From: an uncultured Lachnospiraceae bacterium
GTDB lineage: Bacteria; Bacillota; Clostridia; Lachnospirales; Lachnospiraceae
DNA length: 64,000 bases
Direction: 5' to 3'
Assembly (NCBI GenBank): GCA_902788035.1
Contig: CADAIL010000005.1
Coordinates: forward strand, 46,276-110,275
Shown here: piece after piece, positions 26,168 through 32,632 of the stretch
Numbering within the stretch: the first letter of the stretch is position 1
Layout: every line of letters starts with the position of its first letter
The notes under the pieces: generated by a model
The model's database searches: none
The model's input: only the letters and a program-made list of their open reading frames with translations
What the model was told of the DNA's origin: nothing
Program-made: the position numbers and the translations under genes

Positions 26168-27250
26168 TTATTTGTTTGCGTACATATCCTCGTAATACTT
26201 CTGGTAGTCACCGCTTGTCACGTGCTCCATCCACTCCTGGTGATCGAAGTACCAGCGGATCGTCTTTTTAATGCCGACTTCGAATGTCGTCTCCGGATAC
26301 CAGCCCACCTCAGCCTTGATTTTATCCGGCGCGATCGCGTATCTTCTGTCGTGACCTTTGCGGTCCTCAACGTACTTGATCAGATCCTCGGAGATGTGCT
26401 CCTTTCTCGGATCACTGTCGTCAAGTTCCTCGCGCAGAGTGGAAATAATCGTCTTTACGATCTGGATATTCTCCCGCTCATTATGGCCGCCGATGTTATA
26501 TGTCTCGAAGAGTCTTCCCTTCTCCTGCACAAGGTCAATACCCTTGCAGTGATCTTCGACATACAGCCAGTCACGGATGTTCTTTCCGTCGCCGTATACC
26601 GGGAGGGCCTTGCCATGAAGGGCATTGTTGATCATCAGCGGGATCAGCTTCTCCGGGAACTGATAGGGACCGTAGTTGTTGCTGCAGTTGGTTATATTGG
26701 CAGGGAACTTATACGTGTCCATGAAAGCCTTGACCATAAAATCGGAAGAAGCCTTGCTCGCCGAATACGGGCTGTGCGGATCATACGGTGTTGTCTCATA
26801 GAAGTAATCGTCCGGGTTGGACAGTGATCCGTAGACTTCGTCCGTTGAAACGTGCAGGAATTTCTTTCCGTCCTTGAAAGATCCGTCCGGCAGTTCCCAG
26901 GCTGCCTTGGCTGCCGCCAGCATCGTGAGTGTCCCGAGTACGTTCGTTCTTGCAAATACGCCCGGATCCTTTATACTGCGGTCCACATGGCTCTCAGCTG
27001 CGAAATGTACGACGCGGTCGACATCATTTTCCTCAAAGATCTTGTTGATTGCTTCCGTATCACAGATATCAGCTTTTACAAATGTATAACCCCGGCGATC
27101 CTCGACATCCTTAAGATTCTCGAGATTGCCCGCATATGTCAGCTTGTCGACATTGATAATACGGATCTCATCGCCGTATTTTTTGAACATATAATGAATA
27201 TAATTAGAGCCGATGAAACCGGCGCCGCCTGTGACGACATATGTTCTCAT
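26168..27250 (-). CDS. rfbB: dTDP-glucose 4,6-dehydratase
   Basis: 360 residues, second step of dTDP-rhamnose synthesis. The ATG at 27250 follows GAGGTG at good distance; an upstream in-frame TTG at 27322 coincides with the -35 box and is not used. Visible motifs are TGGAGFIGSNYI (NAD site), STDEVYG, the catalytic SPYSASKASSDFMV (YxxxK), NCSNNYGPYQFPEKLIPLMI and RDWLYVEDHC. It is the first gene of the rhamnan locus, transcribed from the promoter at 27294-27322. The product also feeds the WecE-type aminotransferase in the divergent plus-strand island. Confidence 0.97.
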   Translation of the reverse strand: MRTYVVTGGAGFIGSNYIHYMFKKYGDEIRIINVDKLTYAGNLENLKDVEDRRGYTFVKADICDTEAINKIFEENDVDRVVHFAAESHVDRSIKDPGVFARTNVLGTLTMLAAAKAAWELPDGSFKDGKKFLHVSTDEVYGSLSNPDDYFYETTPYDPHSPYSASKASSDFMVKAFMDTYKFPANITNCSNNYGPYQFPEKLIPLMINNALHGKALPVYGDGKNIRDWLYVEDHCKGIDLVQEKGRLFETYNIGGHNERENIQIVKTIISTLREELDDSDPRKEHISEDLIKYVEDRKGHDRRYAIAPDKIKAEVGWYPETTFEVGIKKTIRWYFDHQEWMEHVTSGDYQKYYEDMYANK

Positions 27251-27293
27251 ATTTTCACCTCGTAATTTTTGTTTTGGGTAGACAGTTAAAGAC

Positions 27294-27322
27294 AGTATAC
27301 CATTCAAAGCACCATCATGCAA
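27294..27322 (-). promoter_or_regulatory. Promoter of the rhamnan locus (rfbB)
   Basis: On the minus strand TTGCAT (27322-27317) and TATACT (27299-27294) have 17-bp spacing. The predicted start is near 27287, giving a leader of about 37 nt that includes the rfbB ribosome-binding site. It stands back to back with the plus-strand promoter at 27329-27357. Confidence 0.7.
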
Positions 27323-27328
27323 GAATGC

Positions 27329-27357
27329 TTGCCACGTCCGACTGTTGATAGTATACT
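27329..27357 (+). promoter_or_regulatory. Promoter of the PLP-enzyme gene, divergent from rfbB
   Basis: TTGCCA (27329-27334) and TATACT (27352-27357) with 17-bp spacing. The -10 lies inside the palindrome ATAGTATACTAT (27348-27359). The predicted start is near 27364, about 30 nt before the ATG at 27395. Confidence 0.65.
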
Positions 27358-27394
27358 ATTAAAAGTTGCTTTTCAAGACAAAAGGTATAAATTT

Positions 27395-28345
27395 ATGGTT
27401 ATTTTAGAAAACACTCCGATCACAAAGCTGAACGTCCCCGGCAACAATTTCTACATTAAAAGAGACGATCTGCTTCCCTTTTCGTGCGGCGGAAACAAAG
27501 TGCGCATTGCCCATGAGTTCCTTGAGGACATGAAGGCAAAGGGTGGGAACTGTCTCATTATGTACGGCAACAGCCGTTCCAATCTCTGCCGGGTCCTCGC
27601 AAGCGCATGCTATATGGAAGGCATTCCATGCATGATGATCTGTTCCGACGATCCGGACGGCGTCCACAGAAAGACAAAAAACAGCGTCCTTGTCGGTCTT
27701 CTCGGCTTAGAGATCATCTACTGTGCCAAGAACGCAATCGCTCCTGCTGTCGATGAGGCTTTCCGAAGGGCGGCCTCCCGCGGACTCATACCCTATTACA
27801 TCTACGGTACCCGATTCGGGACCGGAAATGAGGGCTGTGCCGCCAGAGCTTACGCCAGGGCCTACGATGAGATCTGCGCTCAGGAAGAGGCCATGGGAAT
27901 TCGATTTGATTACATTTTCCACGCTTCAGGAACCGGAGCTACACAGAGCGGTCTCGTCTGCGGACATCTTGTCCGGGAAGATGACAGAAAGATCGTCGGT
28001 ATCTCTGTCTCAAGAGACAAAGCACGTGGGACCGGGATCATAAAATGTGGGGTCACCGAGTGGTTCCGCGATGAAGGAAAGACTCTGCCGCCGCGCTTTG
28101 CTGATGAGATCATTCTTGCAGATGAATACCTTGCCGGCGGGTACGGAGAATACAACGAGGAGATCCTCGAGATAATCCGCACAGAGTGGCGTCGTGACAG
28201 TATCTGTCTCGACCCGACTTACACCGGAAAAGCTTTCACCGGTATGCTCTCCTATCTAAAGGAGAATAATATTGAGGACAAGAATATACTCTTTATCCAC
28301 ACGGGAGGCACGCCGCTGTTCTACGACGCGCTGGAACTTCTGTGA
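27395..28345 (+). CDS. PLP-dependent enzyme of the D-cysteine desulfhydrase/ACC deaminase family
   Basis: 316 residues from the ATG at 27395 (AAAAGG upstream, promoter just before). It has the fold-type II features IKRDDLLPFSCGGNKVR, with the lysine of GGNK as PLP anchor, MYGNSRSNLCRVLA, FHASGTGATQSGLVCG (phosphate-binding loop) and FIHTGGTPLFYDA near the end. Relatives remove ammonia from D-cysteine or aminocyclopropane carboxylate. A role in glycan synthesis is not obvious; it could process an amino acid used as a glycan substituent, or simply be a neighbour. The next gene follows after 129 bp. Confidence 0.85.
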   Translation: MVILENTPITKLNVPGNNFYIKRDDLLPFSCGGNKVRIAHEFLEDMKAKGGNCLIMYGNSRSNLCRVLASACYMEGIPCMMICSDDPDGVHRKTKNSVLVGLLGLEIIYCAKNAIAPAVDEAFRRAASRGLIPYYIYGTRFGTGNEGCAARAYARAYDEICAQEEAMGIRFDYIFHASGTGATQSGLVCGHLVREDDRKIVGISVSRDKARGTGIIKCGVTEWFRDEGKTLPPRFADEIILADEYLAGGYGEYNEEILEIIRTEWRRDSICLDPTYTGKAFTGMLSYLKENNIEDKNILFIHTGGTPLFYDALELL

Positions 28346-28474
28346 CCGAAATTAGTATCCGCATGGTCTCAAAGAGACAAAACATCTCACACAGTGATAT
28401 ACGGGCAGATGCGAAGCACTGCCAATCGTCCGGTTTCGCAAGAACTGACTTCTATTTAAAAAGAGAGGAAAAAA

Positions 28475-29494
28475 ATGCTGGTTTCAATTATTATTCCATG
28501 CTATAACTCGGAAGCCACAATAGAAAAAGTCGTCACAATGGTCATGGACGAGTTCAGTCAGCACGATGAGTACGATTGCGACTTCTTCCTCGTGAACGAC
28601 TATTCACGCGACGACACATTCGGGGCCATCACACGCCTTGCCGAAAAATACCCGACCGTACACGGCATCAATCTGATGCGCAACTTCGGCCAGCATAACG
28701 CGCTCATGGCTGCCCTCAATTATGCAGACGGAGACTACGTCCTCGGTATGGATGATGACATGCAGACGCACCCGTCCCAGGTCTTCAAGCTGCTCGACAA
28801 GATGTCCGAGGGTTATGACCTCGTGTACGGCCAATATGCCCAGAAGAAAAACGGATTTCTAAAGAACCTGACAAGCAAGTTCAACGAGGTCTCATCCCGC
28901 ATTCTGCTGGGACGGCCGAAGGAAATCGTTTCCAGCAATTTCTGGGTCATCACCAGGGCTGTCCGCGATGAGGTCATCCTCTACAAGAATTTCAACCCTT
29001 ACGTCGACGGCCTCTTCTACCGCACGACATCCAACATAGGAAATGTTATGGTCGAACATCACAAGCGCGAAGTCGGAACATCCAACTACACGCTGCGAAA
29101 GCTCATGCGGCTCTGGCTTGCCTATTTTAATTATACGGTCCTCCCGCTCCGCATATCCTTCTTCCTCGGTATGATTTTTTCCATGATCGGTCTTGTGTCC
29201 GCGCTGGTGACCATAATCCGAAAGCTGGTCACCCCCGATATGACCGTCGGCTGGGCATCCCTCATGGCCTGCCTGTTGATCTTCAGCGGTGTAATCATGC
29301 TGATACTGGGTATTCTGGGAGAGTATATCGGAAAGCTGATCCTTTCCATCAACGGAACCCCCCAGTATATCATACGCGAAACCGTGAACCTCGACATGCC
29401 TGTCCATCGCAGGCACGACGGCACAACCGGTACGAAAACTGTCCGCTATCATGGGCTGGCCGAGAACTATATAAACAGGAATCAGAACGGCTGA
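28475..29494 (+). CDS. Polyprenyl-phosphate GT2 glycosyltransferase (DPM1/GtrB/CsbB type)
   Basis: 339 residues. The GT-A domain has SIIIPCYNSE (4-13), LVNDYSRDDT, LMRNFGQHNALMAAL and LGMDDDMQTHP with the DDD metal site at 93-95. Two TM helices follow at about 225-250 and 262-285. This layout is that of enzymes that load a sugar onto polyprenyl phosphate in the cytoplasm; after flipping, the sugar is passed to a glycan by a GT-C enzyme. In Bacillus, CsbB works with YfhO in this way. A YfhO gene lies downstream on the same strand (32633), with sugar-modifying genes between. AGAGAGG upstream of the ATG fits the start. Confidence 0.9.
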   Translation: MLVSIIIPCYNSEATIEKVVTMVMDEFSQHDEYDCDFFLVNDYSRDDTFGAITRLAEKYPTVHGINLMRNFGQHNALMAALNYADGDYVLGMDDDMQTHPSQVFKLLDKMSEGYDLVYGQYAQKKNGFLKNLTSKFNEVSSRILLGRPKEIVSSNFWVITRAVRDEVILYKNFNPYVDGLFYRTTSNIGNVMVEHHKREVGTSNYTLRKLMRLWLAYFNYTVLPLRISFFLGMIFSMIGLVSALVTIIRKLVTPDMTVGWASLMACLLIFSGVIMLILGILGEYIGKLILSINGTPQYIIRETVNLDMPVHRRHDGTTGTKTVRYHGLAENYINRNQNG

Positions 29495-29518
29495 CGACAT
29501 ACATATAGTTTTCTGTAT

Positions 29519-29587
29519 GATCCGGCGCGACGAAGGATGATTTGTGCCGGAGAAGCGAATTGTGAGATGCTCCTGTCTGAACTGTTG
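29519..29587. repeat. Degenerate half copy of the family-1 repeat (copy E)
   Basis: GATCCGGCGCGACGAAGGAT near 29520 followed by TGTGCCGG, and CCTGTCTGAACTGTT at about 29572-29586, follow the right half of copies B and C in the same order (CCGGCG...GATGAAGATGAT...TGCCGG, then CCTGTCTGAACTGTT). The left half is absent. It lies between two plus-strand genes. Confidence 0.5.
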
Positions 29588-29589
29588 CG

Positions 29590-29615
29590 ATCCGGCTCCG
29601 GCCGGATTCATTTTT
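29590..29615 (+). terminator. Small GC-rich hairpin with short T run
   Basis: ATCCGGC (29590-29596), loop TCCG, GCCGGAT (29601-29607), then TCATTTTT. It looks like a weak intrinsic terminator or attenuator just before the ribosome-binding site of the ATP-grasp gene (ATG 29630). Confidence 0.35.
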
Positions 29616-29629
29616 GAAAGGATAAAGCG

Positions 29630-30811
29630 ATGACTAATAACCTAATGATCCTCGGAGCAGGCATCTATCAGGTCCCTCTTATTAAGAAAGCTAAAGAGCT
29701 CGGTTATCACACCATAGTTGTGAGCTATCCCGGACCTTACCCGGGATTCGACATTGCTGACGAAGTACTCTATCTCGACACGACAGACTCGGAAGCTATC
29801 CTTGACGCGGCGAGGAATATGAACATAAAAGGAATCTGTACGACCGGAACCGATGTCGCCATGGGTTCCATCGGTCTTGTCAATGATACCCTGGGGCTTT
29901 CGGGTATATCCGGGCAGGCTGCCCGCGTGCTCACGGACAAATCCGTCATGAAGAAGAGATTCATTGAAGCCGGTGTCCGCACCGCCGCCTTCGAGAAAAT
30001 ATACTCTCTTAAGGAGGCCATCGCAGCCTTTAAAAAGATAGGTCCGCCCTGCGTCGTCAAGGTGACTGACAAATCAGGCAGCCGGGGCATCATAAGGGTC
30101 GATACGGAAGACGAAATGCCCGCCGCTTATGCTGAGGCCATGAAAGTCACCGGGAAGGACTATCTTCTTGTCGAAAAGTGCATCATCGGCCACGAGATCG
30201 GCATTGACGCCTTCGTGTCGGGAGGACGCCCCGTCCTTCTCCTGCCCCACGATAAACTCGTATATAAAGGGGGCAGGGCGACAGTCCCCGTAGGCCACAT
30301 CTTTCCCTATGAAGTTTCCCCGGTTCTCCGCGACGACATAGAAAATCAGGTAAACAAGATTATACAGGCCTCCGGCATGAACAACTGCGCGATGAACATC
30401 GATGCCTTCGTGTGCGGAGACGAGCTCTACGTGATCGAGGCGGGCGGCAGATGCGGCGCGACCTGCATCCCGGAGCTGATTTCAATGTATGGCGGGATCG
30501 ACTATTACGGGCTTATGATAAAAGCCGCCTGCGGTCTGCCTGCAGACTTCTCACTGCAGAAGGCTGTCCCCTGTATGGCTTCGCTCCTCTATGTGACAAA
30601 GGAGCATAGGCTTGTCTCTATCGACTACGAGAAGATCCGTTCCCTCAGAGATCGAAACATTTTCGTCTCCTTCGACTACGCTGCGGGAGCGCTGCTCCCG
30701 GTCATGCACGATGGCACTGACCGGATCGGTCAGGTCTACGCACCGTGTTCCTCAGTAACTGAATTTGAAAAAATCCGGAAAGAGGCTCTGTCAGCCTGCC
30801 ATATGGAATGA
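29630..30811 (+). CDS. ATP-grasp ligase, carbamoyl-phosphate-synthase-like
   Basis: A 393-residue ATP-grasp enzyme that should couple a carboxylate to an amine or similar nucleophile with ATP. NNLMILGAGIYQVPLIKKAKELG (3-25) is the pre-ATP-grasp domain. CVVKVTDKSGSRGI and LLVEKCIIGHEIGIDAFV are the nucleotide-binding parts, and ELYVIEAGGRCGATC carries the metal-binding E-x-G-G-R. The location before a WecE-type aminotransferase suggests it may acylate the amino sugar made there, for instance with an amino acid; that is inference. GAAAGGA precedes the ATG. Confidence 0.8.
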   Translation: MTNNLMILGAGIYQVPLIKKAKELGYHTIVVSYPGPYPGFDIADEVLYLDTTDSEAILDAARNMNIKGICTTGTDVAMGSIGLVNDTLGLSGISGQAARVLTDKSVMKKRFIEAGVRTAAFEKIYSLKEAIAAFKKIGPPCVVKVTDKSGSRGIIRVDTEDEMPAAYAEAMKVTGKDYLLVEKCIIGHEIGIDAFVSGGRPVLLLPHDKLVYKGGRATVPVGHIFPYEVSPVLRDDIENQVNKIIQASGMNNCAMNIDAFVCGDELYVIEAGGRCGATCIPELISMYGGIDYYGLMIKAACGLPADFSLQKAVPCMASLLYVTKEHRLVSIDYEKIRSLRDRNIFVSFDYAAGALLPVMHDGTDRIGQVYAPCSSVTEFEKIRKEALSACHME

Positions 30812-30817
30812 ATCTCA

Positions 30818-30916
30818 GGGGCTGTCGCATCAAGGCGCGCCACCACTATATATGGCAGACGTTATTTGCAAATGTCTGCCATATATAGTGGTGACACCGT
30901 CTAATGCGACAGCCCC
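30818..30916. repeat. Family-2 palindromic repeat, copy 1
   Basis: GGGGCTGTCGCAT (30818-30830) and ATGCGACAGCCCC (30904-30916) are perfect 13-bp terminal inverted repeats. Inside, CACCACTATATATGGCAGAC (30841-30860) and its exact complement (30874-30893) flank a 13-base loop containing ATTTGCA. The element begins 7 bp after the stop codon of the ATP-grasp gene. Confidence 0.85.
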
Positions 30917-30962
30917 TTTAGATTATGGAATAGGTATCTACCGGTGAAGCATTGTGGACGCA

Positions 30963-31163
30963 GTAACGGTTCAGACAGGCTGAACTTCAGCCCCGTTCCG
31001 GCAGCATAGCATCCATCTTCGTGAGAAAAACATTGTCGGTCCGACTGAGAGATCAAAAATGCTTTAGCATTTTTAAGCTCGAGGAAGTGACCGGCGTTTT
31101 TCGATGAAGATGATGCTTGCTGCCGGATCCCGGATCTACCGCGCAGCCTGTCTGAACCGTTAC
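30963..31163. repeat. Family-1 palindromic repeat, copy B (complete, 201 bp)
   Basis: The terminal arms GTAACGGTTCAGACAGGCTG (30963-30982) and CAGCCTGTCTGAACCGTTAC (31144-31163) are perfect 20-bp inverted repeats. The core has CATCTTCGTGAGAAAAAC pairing with GTTTTTCGATGAAGATG, and the central hairpin AAAAATGC-TTTA-GCATTTTT (31055-31074), with GAGAGATC before and AAGCTCG after. Confidence 0.85.
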
Positions 31164-31233
31164 GACCGTCGATAAAACAGCCGGCCCTGGTGCGGGGTCA
31201 GGTGCGGAAGTTTCAGCAAACCGCTTTCACCGC

Positions 31234-31263
31234 TTGCGCTTTGCATATAATTAGTAGTAAAAT
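31234..31263 (+). promoter_or_regulatory. Candidate promoter of the aminotransferase gene
   Basis: TTGCGC (31234-31239) and TAAAAT (31258-31263) with 18-bp spacing, about 30 bp before the ATG at 31295. A TATAAT at 31245-31250 overlaps but has no well-placed -35. Confidence 0.4.
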
Positions 31264-31294
31264 ACTCTTACTTATGACTATAAGGAGCATTACT

Positions 31295-32425
31295 ATGATT
31301 GATTTTAATATTCCCCCATTCACGGGTAAGGAAATCGAATATATGGAACAGGCTGCCCGCGGCGGCAAGATCTGCGGCGACGGGCCCTTCACGAAAAAGT
31401 GCCAGGCCTGGATCAACGAGCGTTTCAACTTCCCGGCATCCTACCTCACCACCTCCGGAACGGCAGCCCTCGAAATGGCGGCACTTCTCACAAAAGTCGG
31501 CCCCGGCGATGAGGTCATTCTCCCGTCTTACACGTTCTGCTCCACGGCGGACGCGTTCGTTCAGAGGGGAGCCACTCTGGTCTTTGTCGATATCCGCCCG
31601 GATACCATGAACCTCGATGAGAAAAAAATCGAGGCGGCTATCACAGAGAAGACCAAAGTCATCGCGACCGTCGACTACGCAGGCGTCGCATGCGAGATGG
31701 ACACGATCAACAAGATCGCTGCAAAGCACGGTCTCATCGTCGTCGAGGACGCCGCTCAGGGCTTCGGCTCGACATATAAGGGAAAGCCTCTGGGAAATCT
31801 CGGAGACTTCGGCTGCTTCTCCTTCCATGAGACTAAGAACTTCTCCATGGGTGAGGGAGGCGCTCTTGTCCTGCCGAACCTCGACCATCGCGACGAAGCC
31901 GAGATCTACCGTGAGAAAGGTACGGACCGAAGCAAGTATTTCCGCGGGCAGATCGACAAATACACCTGGGTCGACTACGGCTCATCCTACCTTCCGAGTG
32001 ATCTGAACGCTGCCTATCTCTGGGCTCAGCTGGAAAGCTATGACACGGTCTACAACGACCGCATGAAGACATGGAATGCTTACCATGCGGCTTTCAAAGA
32101 TCTGGAAGATCAGCATCTGATCGAGCGTCCGCGGATTCCGGCGGACTGTGAGCATAACGCGCACATGTATTATATCAAGCTCCGTGACATTGAAGAGCGC
32201 TCTGCCATGATTCGCCATCTCAGAGAACATGGCATCCTTGCGGTATTCCACTATATCCCGCTCCACTCCGCTCCGGCCGGTCTCAAATTCGGCAGGTTCG
32301 ACGGTATCGATGAATACACGACGAAGGAGAGCGAGCGCCTCCTGCGCCTTCCGCTCTATTACGGAATCGGAGACGAGAACAGACAGACCGTGATACGCGA
32401 AGTACGGGCTTTCTTCGGTCTCTGA
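31295..32425 (+). CDS. wecE: DegT/DnrJ/EryC1/StrS aminotransferase, WecE-like (dTDP-4-amino-4,6-dideoxygalactose transaminase)
   Basis: 376 residues from the ATG at 31295 (AAGGAG seven bases upstream), the length usual for WecE. It would aminate dTDP-4-keto-6-deoxyglucose, the rfbB product, to give dTDP-Fuc4N. GGKICGDGPFTKKCQAWINE, TTSGTAALEMAALL (cofactor phosphate), VVEDAAQGFGSTYKGKPLGN and FHETKNFSMGEGGAL with the PLP-binding lysine are all visible, and LREHGILAVFHYIPLHSAPAG is typical of the WecE branch. It is followed by stable hairpins and a family-2 repeat, then a YfhO gene. Substrate assignment is by similarity in memory only. Confidence 0.85.
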   Translation: MIDFNIPPFTGKEIEYMEQAARGGKICGDGPFTKKCQAWINERFNFPASYLTTSGTAALEMAALLTKVGPGDEVILPSYTFCSTADAFVQRGATLVFVDIRPDTMNLDEKKIEAAITEKTKVIATVDYAGVACEMDTINKIAAKHGLIVVEDAAQGFGSTYKGKPLGNLGDFGCFSFHETKNFSMGEGGALVLPNLDHRDEAEIYREKGTDRSKYFRGQIDKYTWVDYGSSYLPSDLNAAYLWAQLESYDTVYNDRMKTWNAYHAAFKDLEDQHLIERPRIPADCEHNAHMYYIKLRDIEERSAMIRHLREHGILAVFHYIPLHSAPAGLKFGRFDGIDEYTTKESERLLRLPLYYGIGDENRQTVIREVRAFFGL

Positions 32426-32449
32426 ACCGTGATCGCTTCTCCGACTGTT

Positions 32450-32471
32450 CAAGTCTCGCTTTCGAGACTTG
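32450..32471 (+). other. Stable hairpin after the aminotransferase gene
   Basis: CAAGTCTCG (32450-32458), loop CTTT, CGAGACTTG (32463-32471): a perfect 9-bp stem 25 bp after the stop codon. There is no T run, so it more likely protects a 3' end than terminates. A second small stem, GTCAGC/GCTGAC, follows within 30 bp. Confidence 0.4.
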
Positions 32472-32516
32472 GCGCGGGATTAAAGTCAGCGCCAGCTGAC
32501 ATATATAAACAATTAT

Positions 32517-32613
32517 GGGGCTGTCGGTCAGACTGTGTCCGCACTGCATATGGCTGACATTTGCAGATAAAGTCAGCTATATGCAGTGGGGAAACGCCTT
32601 ATTACGGCAGCCC
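32517..32613. repeat. Family-2 palindromic repeat, copy 2
   Basis: GGGGCTGTCG at the left and CGGCAGCCC at the right pair with one G-T wobble. The inner arms CACTGCATATGGCTGAC and GTCAGCTATATGCAGTG pair with one wobble around a loop that again contains ATTTGCA. Length is 97 bp against 99 for copy 1. It ends about 20 bp before the YfhO start codon. Confidence 0.75.
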
Positions 32614-32632
32614 TAAAAGAAAGAGGATGCAT

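Larger units (their letters stand above)
30812..31294. other. 483-bp intergenic region filled with two repeat families and a promoter
   Basis: No gene is supported here. It contains a family-2 palindrome (30818-30916), a complete family-1 element (30963-31163) and a candidate promoter (31234-31263) before the aminotransferase gene. An in-frame ATG at 31190 upstream of the aminotransferase has no good ribosome-binding site and is rejected as its start. Confidence 0.8.

Noticed and set aside
30963..31163. Family-1 element as an ordinary intrinsic terminator
   Set aside because: The central hairpin with flanking A and T runs looks terminator-like in copy B, but other copies lack the T run, the element is far longer, and it occurs in both orientations and before genes.
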